Positions 53,670 to 63,172 are shown, counted from the first letter of the stretch. The stretch: 64,000 bases of DNA from Pararhizobium qamdonense (GCF_029277445.1 NZ_CP119568.1:453501-517500), one strand, 5' to 3'. Numbers and translations: made by a program. Notes: generated by a model from the sequence alone, not told the origin.

Positions 53670-54364
53670 GCAATTGGCAGGGCAGCTATTGTGGCCCTGC
53701 GCCGATACCGGCGGATCTCTTATCACGCTGGAATATCGAGCCTTGGGCACTTGCAATCTTGGTCACGTTGTCACTTTGGGCGGGGCGGAACCGCCCCGGT
53801 GCTGCGGCCATAATCGTGTTAGCATTTGCGTTCCTATCGCCGCTTTGCGCTCTGTCCTCGGCGCTGTTTTCAGCGCGGGTTGTGCATCATGTTCTTCTGG
53901 TGGCGGTTGCAGCCCCGCTTTTTGCACTCTCGCGCCCCGCCCGGCGGACAACGGGGGTGGGTCTGCCATTTCTTCAGGCCACGGTCGCGCTGTGGCTGTG
54001 GCATGCGCCTGTGGCTTATGACGCGGCTCTGGGGCATATGGCGGTTTTCTGGGCCATGCAGGCGACCCTGTTTGGGTCTGCATATCTCTTCTGGCGTGCA
54101 GTGTTTTCGCAACCCGGAGGGTCGGGCGTGGGGTGGGTATTTCTGGCCTATCTTGCGATGGGACTGTTGGGCGCGATCCTGACCCTTGCGCCGAATGCGG
54201 TCTATGCAACCCACGCAACGGCACCGCTGCTTTGGGGGCTGTCGCCGCTGTCTGACCAGCAGCTTGGCGGGCTCGTGATGTGGATGCCAGCGGGCCTGCC
54301 CTTTGCTGTGTGGGGGTGGATGCTGGCACGACGGGCGTGGCGCGAGATGGGAGAACTCCAGTGA
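53666..54364 (+). CDS. ctaG: CtaG (caa3-type) cytochrome oxidase assembly membrane protein
   Basis: A 232-residue membrane protein of the caa3_CtaG family, which helps insert copper into oxidase subunit I. It has about six hydrophobic segments and the family features PLCALSSALFSARVVHHVLL, LWLWHAPVAYD, and a C-terminal DQQLGGLVMWMPAGL. It starts with GTG and overlaps the next gene by GTGA. It opens the oxidase cluster. The codon and base style here differs from region 3 and looks like a transferred block. Confidence 0.83.
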   Translation: MSNWQGSYCGPAPIPADLLSRWNIEPWALAILVTLSLWAGRNRPGAAAIIVLAFAFLSPLCALSSALFSARVVHHVLLVAVAAPLFALSRPARRTTGVGLPFLQATVALWLWHAPVAYDAALGHMAVFWAMQATLFGSAYLFWRAVFSQPGGSGVGWVFLAYLAMGLLGAILTLAPNAVYATHATAPLLWGLSPLSDQQLGGLVMWMPAGLPFAVWGWMLARRAWREMGELQ

Positions 54365-54870
54365 TCTGCATTGAAGGACTGGTTCCACATCTCAAGGCGC
54401 TGCACCTGAGTTTCGTCGCGGTCTGGGTTGCCGGGCTGATCGCCTTGCCCCGCATGTTAGCCCGCCACGACCGCGCGATCGTGCAGGCCGAATTCGCGCA
54501 AATCCGCCGCGCCACGCATTTCGGATATGTCTGGATCATCACGCCAGTGGCGGTTTTGGCAATTGTCACAGGATCAACCCTGATCTTCATTCGTGAGGTT
54601 TTCACCGTGTGGATTTTTGGAAAACTCATCCTTGTCACAGGGCTTGTTGGAATGCACGCATGGGTGGGGCATACGATCGTTGCCGTGGCCGAAACGGAAG
54701 GCGAGCACGAACCTCCCGAGCCTCTGGTTCCAACCATTTTTATTTTCGGTCTGGTGGTCGGCGTTCTGTTTCTTGTTCTGGCCAAGCCCGAACTGGGCGA
54801 AATGCCGATGCCGTCGTGGCTTTTGCAACCTTTGGGTCGTCAGTTGCCCTTTGATACCCCCAAACCATAG
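54361..54870 (+). CDS. CopD/HemJ-like four-helix membrane protein
   Basis: A 169-residue membrane protein starting at GTG overlapping the CtaG stop. It contains HLKALHLSFVAVWVAGLIAL and an RRATHFGYVWIITPVAVLAI segment with conserved histidines of the kind seen in CopD- and HemJ-type families, plus a late His (GMHAWVGHTIVA). It may move copper or heme during oxidase assembly. Its 3' end overlaps the convergent DUF2231 gene by 31 bases. Confidence 0.7.
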   Translation: MICIEGLVPHLKALHLSFVAVWVAGLIALPRMLARHDRAIVQAEFAQIRRATHFGYVWIITPVAVLAIVTGSTLIFIREVFTVWIFGKLILVTGLVGMHAWVGHTIVAVAETEGEHEPPEPLVPTIFIFGLVVGVLFLVLAKPELGEMPMPSWLLQPLGRQLPFDTPKP

Positions 54871-55361
54871 TCGAAAACGAGCTTACCGCCATGCCACCCC
54901 GTTGCCGCCACGACAATGACCGCAAAGCTGGACATGAGGATACCCCAAGGCAGAATGGCGGACTCGTATCCGTTCAGCCGCCACCCCCAGTTCAGCCCCA
55001 GCAGGGACAGCAGCATGACGGCGATGACGAAATGCGTCCAGGCTGCAGCGCGAATTCGGATGCCGGGGACCATCAGCAATTCCATCGTGCCGCTGGCCCC
55101 TGCCAGCAGGCCGAAAAGAAAGGCGGTGCCTGTAGCCCAAAGCGCCGCCCAAGCCCAACGTTCCTGCCCCGACCACCAGTAAAGCACGTCGGCCCCAAAG
55201 GCACAAAACGTCAGCGCCACCGGGAAGGCCACGGTCATGGCATGCAACGGATGACCCCAGATCGCGACGCGGCTTTCGGTTTGCTGAAATGCGGGATCGC
55301 TGGTGATCGGGTCTTCCAACGGGGCAATATCCTCTGCCACTTGCTTCATCTTTTGTGTCAC
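54840..55361 (-). CDS. DUF2231 membrane protein
   Basis: A 173-residue protein on the opposite strand inside the oxidase cluster. GTG 55361 follows AAGGAG; the protein has a soluble N-terminal part, an IWGHPLHAMTVAFPVALTFC motif typical of DUF2231, and four membrane helices (FGADVLYWW, LLAGASGTMELLM, THFVIAVMLL). DUF2231 proteins often sit beside oxidases and may bind heme. It is divergent from subunit II, sharing a short promoter region. Confidence 0.8.
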   Translation of the reverse strand: MTQKMKQVAEDIAPLEDPITSDPAFQQTESRVAIWGHPLHAMTVAFPVALTFCAFGADVLYWWSGQERWAWAALWATGTAFLFGLLAGASGTMELLMVPGIRIRAAAWTHFVIAVMLLSLLGLNWGWRLNGYESAILPWGILMSSFAVIVVAATGWHGGKLVFDYGLGVSKGN

Positions 55362-55394
55362 CAGAGACTCCTTCGCGGTGCTGCATTTGTGACA

Positions 55395-56054
55395 ATGCTT
55401 CAGATCGCAACTGGTTGCCAAGCACGGCTTTCGATGCTGCATCCTGCGGGACCGGCAGCACATACTATTGCAGATTTGTGGTGGGTCATGCTGGCTTGCG
55501 GGTTGGCAATCTTTCTTTTGGTTATGGCGTTGTTAATTGCCGCCTCTTATCGCCCTGCCAATCCGTCAGTTGATGGCAAGGACGAGAGCGGAACCCGTGT
55601 CTGGATTTGGGGTTTTGGGCTTGGCTTTCCGCTGGTAACGCTGGCTGCGCTGACAGGATATGGTCTTTCCATCGGTGAGCGATTGCTACCACGCGAGGCG
55701 CTCGATCTAGTGACCGTTCAGGCCGAGGCGCGGCAATGGGCGTGGACGTTTCGCTATGGCGAGGACCAAGTAATTGCAACCGAAGGCGTGCTGCACATTC
55801 CTGCGGGCCGCCCCGTGAATGTCGAGATCACCAGCACTGATGTGATCCATTCGTTCTGGGTGCCACGTCTGGCGGGCAAGCTTGATGCGTTACCTGGCCA
55901 TGTGAACGTCCTGCGTATCGAGGCCGCACGCCCGGGCACATATGACGGTCAAAGTGCCGAGTTCAGCGGACGCGGATACCGGGAGCATGTGTTTAAGGTT
56001 GAGGCGCATGATGCGGCGTCCTGGGCCACATTCCTGGTAGGAGGCACACAATGA
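55395..56054 (+). CDS. Heme-copper oxidase subunit II lacking the CuA centre
   Basis: A 219-residue protein with an N-terminal lipobox-like ATGC, two membrane helices (about 24-50 and 70-92) and a periplasmic cupredoxin domain (ARQWAWTFRYGED, IHSFWVPRLAGKLDALPGH). H152 is kept, but where CuA oxidases have C-x-E-x-C-G-x-x-H-x-x-M, this reads S187-A-E-F-S191-G-R-G-Y195-R-E-H198. The four side-chain ligands in that motif are replaced, so CuA cannot form and cytochrome c is unlikely to be the donor. This points to a quinol oxidase. The start is uncertain: ATG 55395 is used, and GTG 55389 or an upstream TTG would lengthen the signal. Confidence 0.83.
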   Translation: MLQIATGCQARLSMLHPAGPAAHTIADLWWVMLACGLAIFLLVMALLIAASYRPANPSVDGKDESGTRVWIWGFGLGFPLVTLAALTGYGLSIGERLLPREALDLVTVQAEARQWAWTFRYGEDQVIATEGVLHIPAGRPVNVEITSTDVIHSFWVPRLAGKLDALPGHVNVLRIEAARPGTYDGQSAEFSGRGYREHVFKVEAHDAASWATFLVGGTQ

Positions 56055-58573
56055 CCGATGACCGTCCTTCATCCGTCTCACAGCCGCGTGGGAAGGCGCT
56101 ACGCCTACACAGGGGCCTTGCGCGCATATGGGGGTCCGATCAGCGTTTTCGGGGCTGGTTTACCACCAGCAACAACAATGACATCGGCACCTTGTTCCTG
56201 ATTGTCGCCACTTCGTTCTTTGTCATTGGCGGCATCCTTGCCATGTTGATCCGCACACAGCTTGCGACACCGGACTCGGCCTTCATGGAGCCGCAGGTCT
56301 ACAGCCAGATCTTTACGATGCATGGCACTGTGATGATGTTCCTGTTCGCGATCCCGTTCTTCGAGGCGATGTCGATGCTACTGCTGCCGGGCATGCTGGG
56401 CACCCGCGATTTGGCGTTCCCGCGCCTTGGGGCCTACGGACTTTGGGTTTATATCTTTGGCGGCAGTGCGGTAATTATCGCCATGCTGATGGGCCTTGCC
56501 CCCGATGGTGGCTGGTTCATGTATCCGCCGCTGTCCTCGGCGGCATTTTCGCCGGGGATTGGGGCCGATGTCTGGTTGCTGGGTATTACATCGATCGAGG
56601 TCTCGGCTATCGCGACGGCGATTGAGGTGATCGTGACTGTGCTGCGCTACCGCGCGGCGGGGATGAGTCTGTCGCGAATGCCGATCTTTGCGTGGTATAT
56701 TCTGGTCGTGTCGGTGATGATTCTGACGGCGTTTCCGCCGATGATCCTTGGCTCGCTACTGCTGGAGGTGGAACGCGCGCTGAACTGGCCGTTCTTTAAG
56801 GTGGAAAACGGCGGCGACCCCCTGCTGTGGCAGCACCTGTTCTGGCTGTTCGGTCACCCTGAGGTTTACATCATCTTTCTGCCCGCTGCGGGCATGATAG
56901 CCACCATCTTGCCGGTGATGGCGCGCACCAACTTGCTGGGCTACGGCTGGGTTGTGGCGGCGGCTGTGTCGCTGGCCGTGCTTAGCTTTGGCCTCTGGGT
57001 CCACCACATGTTCACGACCGGTATTCCGCATATGGGGCTCGCGTTCTTTTCAGCGGCGTCCACGCTCGTCGCGGTGCCAACTTCGGTCATGATTTTTTCG
57101 TGGATTGGAACTTTGTGGAAGGGCCGCGCCCGGATGGAATTGCCGATGCTGTGGATCATGGGATTCTTTGCAACCTTCGTAATAGGCGGGCTGACAGGGG
57201 TGATGCTGGCTGTGGTGCCGTTCAACTGGCAGGTCCACGACACACATTTCGTGGTGGCGCATCTGCATTATGTGCTGATCGGCGGCTATGTCTTTCCGAT
57301 GGTCGCGGCGATCTATTACTTCATGCCTCTGCTCACCGGGCGGACGCGGTTTTTCAAACTGGGAGAGGTGGCGTTCTGGTTGGTGGTGCCGTCGTTCCAC
57401 ATCACATTTCTTTCGATTCACATGGCGGGGTTGCTGGGTCAACGAAGGCGGACCTGGACCTATGACGCGGATCAGGGATGGACGGCATTGAACCTCGTCG
57501 CCTCCATCGCATCCTTCGTGATGGCCATCGGATTTGCGCTGATCATCCTTGATGTGGCGGTGAATGCGTTTGTCGCCGTGCGGGGGCGGCGCAACCCGTG
57601 GGGGGCGGGAACGCTGGAATGGGCGGCGGCAATCCCGTCGCCTGCTTACGGCTTTGCGTCAATCCCCATCGTGCAAGGCCGCTACCCGCTGCACGACGAC
57701 CCGGACCTTGCGCTGCACATCGCGAGGGGCGAGGGCTATCTTGGCGATGCATCCCGGAACCGGCGCGAGACGCTGATCGTGTCAACTGCGCGCGGTGAGC
57801 CATCGCAAGTGGTGGTGCTGCCAGGCAATTCGGTGCTGCCTTTCCTTCTGGCCGTGGTCACCAGCACATCCTTTCTGGCCCCCTTGTTCGACGCCTATAT
57901 CGTCGCGGGTCTTGCGCTTGTGGGCGTGGTCGCGCTTGCGCTTGTCTGGGCATGGGGTCTGGGCGCGCGTGCGGACGAAGGGCACGTTGACGCGGGACAT
58001 GGAGCGAAGCTGCCGCTGGCATCCGAAAGTCCCGACCCGCCGGGGTGGTGGGGATCGGTGTTCCTGTTGCTTGCGGACGGCGTACATTTCGGATCACTGC
58101 TGTTTGGCTACGCGTTCCTGTGGACCGTTGCCCCGAACTGGCCTCCACACTCCTATCTTCAGCCGCAGCTCTGGGCCGTCATCCTTGCGCTGACGGGTGC
58201 GTTGGCGCTGACCGCGGGGCCGCGCCTTGCGGTGCGTGCGATTGCTAGGGGCGGCGCTGTGTGGCCCACGATCGCCCTTGGAATTGTCGGCGCCTTGGCA
58301 CTGGCCATAGCTGCGGCGAGCGTGATACTGGATCGGCCCGACCCTGCCAGCCATGCCTATGATGCCACGCTGTGGTTACTGGCGGGCCATGTGGGGCTGC
58401 ACACATTCCTGTCCTCAATCATGCTGTTCTATCTGGCTGCGAGGGGGGCTGCGGGATATGCCTCGCCCGCTCGCATTGGCGAGGCACGGATCGTGAGGCT
58501 CTGGGCGGATTTTACCGTCGCCACCGGGCTTGTAGCGCTGGCGGCGGCGTGGTTGCCAGGAGCGTTTGCATGA
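56051..58573 (+). CDS. Fused heme-copper oxidase subunits I and III
   Basis: An 840-residue membrane protein that starts inside the subunit II stop codon. Residues 1 to about 550 are subunit I with the low-spin heme His (TMHGTVMMF), the cross-linked HPEVY, the CuB HH pair (WVHHMFTTG) and the HDTHFVVAHLHYV haem ligands. After a linker, residues about 590-840 carry a subunit III-type domain (GWWGSVFLLLADGVHFGSLL, LLAGHVGLHTFLSSIML). The YxxG-type K-channel tyrosine is present in HPEVYIIF. All catalytic residues are in place, so it should reduce oxygen to water and pump protons. Confidence 0.9.
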   Translation: MTDDRPSSVSQPRGKALRLHRGLARIWGSDQRFRGWFTTSNNNDIGTLFLIVATSFFVIGGILAMLIRTQLATPDSAFMEPQVYSQIFTMHGTVMMFLFAIPFFEAMSMLLLPGMLGTRDLAFPRLGAYGLWVYIFGGSAVIIAMLMGLAPDGGWFMYPPLSSAAFSPGIGADVWLLGITSIEVSAIATAIEVIVTVLRYRAAGMSLSRMPIFAWYILVVSVMILTAFPPMILGSLLLEVERALNWPFFKVENGGDPLLWQHLFWLFGHPEVYIIFLPAAGMIATILPVMARTNLLGYGWVVAAAVSLAVLSFGLWVHHMFTTGIPHMGLAFFSAASTLVAVPTSVMIFSWIGTLWKGRARMELPMLWIMGFFATFVIGGLTGVMLAVVPFNWQVHDTHFVVAHLHYVLIGGYVFPMVAAIYYFMPLLTGRTRFFKLGEVAFWLVVPSFHITFLSIHMAGLLGQRRRTWTYDADQGWTALNLVASIASFVMAIGFALIILDVAVNAFVAVRGRRNPWGAGTLEWAAAIPSPAYGFASIPIVQGRYPLHDDPDLALHIARGEGYLGDASRNRRETLIVSTARGEPSQVVVLPGNSVLPFLLAVVTSTSFLAPLFDAYIVAGLALVGVVALALVWAWGLGARADEGHVDAGHGAKLPLASESPDPPGWWGSVFLLLADGVHFGSLLFGYAFLWTVAPNWPPHSYLQPQLWAVILALTGALALTAGPRLAVRAIARGGAVWPTIALGIVGALALAIAAASVILDRPDPASHAYDATLWLLAGHVGLHTFLSSIMLFYLAARGAAGYASPARIGEARIVRLWADFTVATGLVALAAAWLPGAFA

Positions 58574-58872
58574 TCGAAATCCTGCGCCTTTCGCTGCCGA
58601 TTACAGTTTGGCTTACCGGCTTTAGCGCAGTCTACGCGCTGCAGGGGCTGTCTTGTTCGCGCCATTGGCCCGCGGACCTCGAGGCGCGCCCCGTTCTGCT
58701 TGCCGCCTGGGCTATTGCGATTGTCCTTCAGCTTATAGCACTGATTGCAGTCCTCTACGCTCCGTCCCCTGCCCGTTTTGTGCAGACGACGGCCACAGCA
58801 CTTGCTTCGACCGCCCTTGTCGCGGCGTTGTGGACCATAATGCCGGTACTTGCCGCCTCGGCTTGCCTTTGA
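58570..58872 (+). CDS. Small oxidase-associated membrane protein
   Basis: A 100-residue protein with three helices (LRLSLPITVWLTGFSAVYAL; LLAAWAIAIVLQLIALIAVL; ALASTALVAALWTIMPVLAA), starting in the stop codon of the fused oxidase gene. Tight coupling suggests a small subunit or assembly factor of the oxidase. No family recognised. Confidence 0.65.
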   Translation: MIEILRLSLPITVWLTGFSAVYALQGLSCSRHWPADLEARPVLLAAWAIAIVLQLIALIAVLYAPSPARFVQTTATALASTALVAALWTIMPVLAASACL

Positions 58873-59481
58873 TCGCCTAGCTTTGGGCAATTTCGATCGC
58901 TTAATGTAGGCCCGGCTCAAGAAGATCGGGAAATAGCTGCGTTTGCGACGCTACGGAATGCGCAATTCGACGGTACCCCCGAGGATGAAGAGATGCTCGT
59001 CACGCTCTTGACCCTCTTAGGACACATGAAAACCGGAGCTCCCCAATCCTGATCAATGATGACGGCTGACACCTCGCCCGGCTTGCGCCAGCGGGTCGGA
59101 CAAGGTCGTGAACTCGGGGCGCTGATCGACCTCGGGGAAGCCGCCGCATTGGAGCAAATGTAATCCGGATAAAATACACGAGAGCCAGTGGTGAGCGCGC
59201 CCGGAGGGCCATTCGATCACGCGTGAAGATTTGGCATGCTTCAAAACATTAAACGCTGCCAAGCTGTGGTTATTGAAACCAGATCAGGCCTGTGTGTCTG
59301 AATGATAAACGAGCATTGAGGGTCGGCGGTAGTAATAATACGAAATACAGATATTTAGTTGATCTCTGGAACGGGGCGATTGTTCAAATCCGTTCAAGGC
59401 GTACAGAGGCCCTTACAGTCCCGAGCCCGCGTCCGCAGTCGCCTCGCTTTCACTGATATCGAACTAAGGGTGCAAACCGTT
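58873..59481. other. Gap without a supported gene
   Basis: About 600 bases between the oxidase cluster and the TetR gene. Frames on both strands give no known protein. No terminator hairpin with a T run was found after the oxidase genes. Confidence 0.4.
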
Positions 59482-60144
59482 TCACTGCCTATCGTGAGGA
59501 GGAGGCGGCGTGCATAAGTAGCTCAGAACGGCATCCGAGATCAATTTCTTGTGGCGATCATATAGCGTCGGGTCCGATAGGTCTCGGCGGAAAATAGTGC
59601 CAAAGGTGTGCCGGTTGGATACGCGAAAGAAACAGAACGCGCTGATTAGCATGTGTAGGTCGATAGGGTCGATGTCGCGCCTGAAGCTTCCATCCTCCTT
59701 ACCACGCTGTAGGATCTCCTCGAGGGTGCGAATGATTGAGACGTTAAGGTCTTTGATCTCGCCAGACCTTCGCATATGCGCTGCCCGGTGGATGTTTTCG
59801 ATGCTGACCAGCCGGACGAAATCCGGGTTGCGCTCGTCGTGGTCGAAAGTGCTGGCCACGAGAGTCCTGAGTGCAGCGACCGGCGCCATATCACTAAGTT
59901 CCAGGTCAGCTTCGAGGGAGCGTATCTTTCGATACGCTCTCTCCAAGACGGCAAGGTAAAGATCCTCCTTGCTGCCAAAATAATAATAGATCATTCGTTT
60001 GGACGTGCGCGTGCGCTCTGCGATCGCATCGACCCGGCCACCGGCCAGGCCGTGGGCTGCAAATTCTTCAGTGGCGACGTTCAGAATGTCCTTTTTCGTT
60101 TTTTCGGGGTCATTCTTACGCGCGCTGCGCTCTAGGTTTGGCAT
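59482..60144 (-). CDS. TetR/AcrR-family transcriptional regulator
   Basis: A 220-residue repressor. The N-terminal helix-turn-helix is complete (KKDILNVATEEFAAHGLAGG, VDAIAERTRTSKRMIYYYF), followed by GSKEDLYLAVLERAYRKIR and a C-terminal ligand domain (TetR_C with a HDERNPDFVRLVSIENIH stretch). It is divergent from the shikimate operon, and a 14-bp palindrome lies in the shared promoter. It likely represses the operon until a quinate or shikimate-derived ligand is present; the ligand is inferred. Confidence 0.9.
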   Translation of the reverse strand: MPNLERSARKNDPEKTKKDILNVATEEFAAHGLAGGRVDAIAERTRTSKRMIYYYFGSKEDLYLAVLERAYRKIRSLEADLELSDMAPVAALRTLVASTFDHDERNPDFVRLVSIENIHRAAHMRRSGEIKDLNVSIIRTLEEILQRGKEDGSFRRDIDPIDLHMLISAFCFFRVSNRHTFGTIFRRDLSDPTLYDRHKKLISDAVLSYLCTPPPPHDRQ

Positions 60145-60260
60145 TTTCTACAGCATCCAGATCGGGCGTTCGGTGAGCAGCCCGCATACTCTACCTCCCG
60201 GGCATGCGAACCTGTTCACTGTTCATAGGCGGATCAGGGTTTCGTTTCAACGGCGCCTGT

Positions 60261-60289
60261 TTGACACGTACTAGTTAGTACAATATCTT
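60261..60289 (+). promoter_or_regulatory. Promoter of the shikimate operon with overlapping palindromic operator
   Basis: TTGACA (60261-60266), a 17-base spacer and TATCTT (60284-60289). The spacer contains GTACTA-GT-TAGTAC (60268-60281), a palindrome with 6-base arms. Binding there would block the promoter; the adjacent TetR protein is the expected partner. Confidence 0.6.
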
Positions 60290-60386
60290 TGCTGCCGTAG
60301 TGAGAATCCGGTCTTGGCCGGAACGACGGGAAGGGCCGCACGATGCGTCGGAGCGTACGCTGGCCGCGCAATGCGCGGTGGTAAAG

Positions 60387-61283
60387 ATGAGCAACTCTTC
60401 CACGATCATGCGGGCTGGACTAATTGGCTCTGGTATTCAAGCATCGCTGACGCCCGCCATGCATATGGCAGAAGCGCACAGTCAGGGCTTTACCTATCGT
60501 TACGACCTGCTCGACCTCGATCTCTTGGGCGCAGGGGCCGAGCGCCTTTCCGAACTGATCAAACAGGCGGAGGCTAAGGGGTTTATCGGCCTCAATATCA
60601 CACATCCCTTTAAACAGGCCGTCATTCCGCTGCTAGACACCCTTTCGGAGGATGCCGCGACCCTTGGCGCCGTCAACACCGTGGTGCTGCGCGACGGCAA
60701 GCGCCATGGCCACAACACCGATTGGTGGGGTTTCGCGGAGGCCTTCCGCCGTCGTCTACTCGACGTCGAGCTTCGCCATGTCGTCCAGCTCGGTGCCGGT
60801 GGGGCAGGGGCCGCGACGGTTTATGCGATCCTAATGCTGGGTGCGGACGCGGTGACCATCTTCGACCCAGATGACGGCCGGGTTTCCAAACTCGTCGCTG
60901 CCATGGAGGCGCGTTTTCCATCGGCGCGGATTGCCGCCGGGAGCGATCTATCTGCTGCAATGTCGGATGCTTCTGGCCTAATCCACTCGACCCCCACGGG
61001 CATGGCGAACTATCCCGGACTGCCGCTCGATGCCAATCTTTTGACTGCGCGCCAATGGGTTGCCGAGATCGTCTATTTCCCGCTTGAGACGACACTTCTC
61101 GCCGAGGCGCGGCAGCGCGGTTGCCGTGTGGTCGATGGCGGCGGGATGGCGGTGTTTCAGGCTGTCGGCGCTTTCCGTCTTTTCACCGGCCACGAGGCAG
61201 ATGCCTCGAGAATGATGCGCCACTTCATGGAAATGACCGGCACAGGCGATCTGGGCCAAAACCTCCTGGGAGCGCTTGGATGA
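60387..61283 (+). CDS. Shikimate/quinate 5-dehydrogenase
   Basis: A 298-residue NAD(P)-dependent enzyme that interconverts shikimate or quinate with the 3-dehydro forms. It shows SxLTPAMH-type substrate residues, the catalytic Lys in LNITHPFKQ, an NTD motif (HNTDWWGF), the cofactor loop LGAGGAGAA, and a C-terminal GGGMAVFQAVGAFRLFTG. ATG 60387 is chosen; a longer frame begins at 60300 but overlaps the promoter. Its stop overlaps the next start (ATGA). With the downstream dehydratase it fits catabolic use of shikimate or quinate rather than aromatic biosynthesis. Confidence 0.9.
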   Translation: MSNSSTIMRAGLIGSGIQASLTPAMHMAEAHSQGFTYRYDLLDLDLLGAGAERLSELIKQAEAKGFIGLNITHPFKQAVIPLLDTLSEDAATLGAVNTVVLRDGKRHGHNTDWWGFAEAFRRRLLDVELRHVVQLGAGGAGAATVYAILMLGADAVTIFDPDDGRVSKLVAAMEARFPSARIAAGSDLSAAMSDASGLIHSTPTGMANYPGLPLDANLLTARQWVAEIVYFPLETTLLAEARQRGCRVVDGGGMAVFQAVGAFRLFTGHEADASRMMRHFMEMTGTGDLGQNLLGALG

Positions 61284-63172
61284 AGACATCAATCGCCACC
61301 GTCTCGATCAGCGGAGAACTGCCTGACAAGCTGGCGGCGATTGCAGCGGCAGGCTTCAATGGCGTTGAGATCTTCGAGAACGACTTTCTTGCCTTTGACG
61401 GCAGCCCGACCGATGTCGGGAAGATGGTTCGCGACCACGGGCTAGAGATCACGCTATTCCAGCCGTTCCGCGATTTCGAGGGGATGCCTGAGCCGCATCG
61501 CTCCGGCACCTTCGACCGCGCCGAACGCAAGTTCGACATCATGCAGCAGCTCGGAACCGATCTGGTGCTGGTGTGCTCGAACGTTTCGCCGGTCTCGCTC
61601 GGCGGCATTGACCGGGCAGCTGCCGACTTCCACGAATTGGGCGAACGGGCGGCGAAACGAGGGCTGAGGGTCGGCTACGAGGCATTGGCCTGGGGGCGGC
61701 ATATCTCCGATCACCGCGACGCCTGGGAGATTGTGCGCCGGGCGCAACACCCGAACGTCGGCATCATCCTCGACAGCTTCCATTCGCTTGCGCGCAAGAT
61801 CGATATTAATTCGATCCGATCGATCCCGAAGGAGAGCATATTCATCGTGCAATTGGCTGACGCACCGCTGATTGACATGGACCTGCTCTACTGGAGCCGG
61901 CATTTTCGCAATATGCCGGGCGAGGGTGACCTTGCCGTCACGGATTTCACCGCGGCGATCGCCGAGACCGGCTATGATGGCTACTTCTCGCTCGAAATCT
62001 TCAACGACCAGTTTCGCGGCGGCTCGGCCACGGCGATCGCAGCGGACGGCCAGCGGTCGCTGGTCTATCTCGGCGACCAAGTGCGTCGGCGCCCAGCGTC
62101 CGCCGGCCTAACGCTGGCACCCATGCCGGAACGCGTTCCCCTTACGGGCATCGGCTTCATCGAGTTTTCCGCCGATGCGGACGATGCGGCGGAGCTCACC
62201 GCGATCTTGCAGACGTTGGGCTTCCGCCGGACGGCGCGGCATCGCTCCAAGCAGGTCGATCTCTACGAACAGGGCACCATCCGTATCGTCGTAAACACGG
62301 AGGACGTCGGTTTCGCCAACGCTGCGTATGCCGTGCATGGCACGTCAGCTTATGCGATGGGGTTGCTGTTGGACGACGCTTCGCAAGCGATGGCGCGGGC
62401 GGTGGCGCTTGGCGCGGAACCGTTCAGCCAGTCTGTCGACCAGGGCGAAGTCGAGGTTCCCGCCATCCGCGGTGTCGGCGGCGGGCTGCTTTATCTTCTC
62501 GACGGCAAGGCCGATCTCGGTCGCGTCTGGGACATCGATTTTGTATCCGTCGACGACAGCAGCGACATCGCACCAGCGAGGCTTTCCCGTATCGACCACA
62601 TCGCGCAGACGGTTGCTTATGAGGAAATGCTAACCTGGCTGCTCTTCTACACCTCGATTTTCGAACTGGAGAAGTCGCCAGTCGTCGACATTATCGACCC
62701 ATCAGGTGTCGTACGCAGCCAGGTGATCCAGAACAGCGCGGGGTCTCTCCGCATCACGATGAACGGCGCCGAGAACCGCCGCACGCTCGCCGGTCACTTC
62801 ATTGCAGAGAATTTCGGTTCTGGCGTCCAACACATCGCCTTTTCCACAGACGACATCTTTGCGACCGCTGCGGCACTCCGGGCAAACGGCTTTCATCCGC
62901 TTCACATCTCGCCCAACTACTACGGCGACGTCGAGGCGCGCTTTGGGCTCGATCCGGACCTAACCGAGACGCTAAAGGCGGAGAATATCCTCTATGATCG
63001 CGACGAGCACGGCGAGTATTTCCAGCTCTACAGCCCGACGTATGGCGAAGGCTTCTTCTTTGAGATCGTCGAGCGGCGCGATTATCGCGGTTATGGCGCG
63101 GCGAACGCGATTTTCCGCATCGCGGCGCTGAAGAAGAACCTGCGCCCTGCCGGCCTACCGAGAACTGAGTGA
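61280..63172 (+). CDS. Fused 3-dehydroshikimate dehydratase (TIM barrel plus HPPD-like domain)
   Basis: A 630-residue enzyme. Residues 1 to about 285 form a sugar-isomerase-type TIM barrel with metal-binding acidic and His residues (VGYEALAWGRHI, VGIILDSFHSLA, FSLEIFNDQFRG), the fold of AsbF/QuiC-type dehydratases. The C-terminal part (about 300-630) is a two-lobed vicinal-oxygen-chelate domain like 4-hydroxyphenylpyruvate dioxygenase, with RIDHIAQTV, GVQHIAFSTDDI and FQLYSPTYGEGFFFEIVERR. This fusion is known for bacterial QuiC1-type enzymes that convert 3-dehydroshikimate to protocatechuate. The pair with shikimate dehydrogenase supports that role. Confidence 0.88.
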   Translation: MKTSIATVSISGELPDKLAAIAAAGFNGVEIFENDFLAFDGSPTDVGKMVRDHGLEITLFQPFRDFEGMPEPHRSGTFDRAERKFDIMQQLGTDLVLVCSNVSPVSLGGIDRAAADFHELGERAAKRGLRVGYEALAWGRHISDHRDAWEIVRRAQHPNVGIILDSFHSLARKIDINSIRSIPKESIFIVQLADAPLIDMDLLYWSRHFRNMPGEGDLAVTDFTAAIAETGYDGYFSLEIFNDQFRGGSATAIAADGQRSLVYLGDQVRRRPASAGLTLAPMPERVPLTGIGFIEFSADADDAAELTAILQTLGFRRTARHRSKQVDLYEQGTIRIVVNTEDVGFANAAYAVHGTSAYAMGLLLDDASQAMARAVALGAEPFSQSVDQGEVEVPAIRGVGGGLLYLLDGKADLGRVWDIDFVSVDDSSDIAPARLSRIDHIAQTVAYEEMLTWLLFYTSIFELEKSPVVDIIDPSGVVRSQVIQNSAGSLRITMNGAENRRTLAGHFIAENFGSGVQHIAFSTDDIFATAAALRANGFHPLHISPNYYGDVEARFGLDPDLTETLKAENILYDRDEHGEYFQLYSPTYGEGFFFEIVERRDYRGYGAANAIFRIAALKKNLRPAGLPRTE

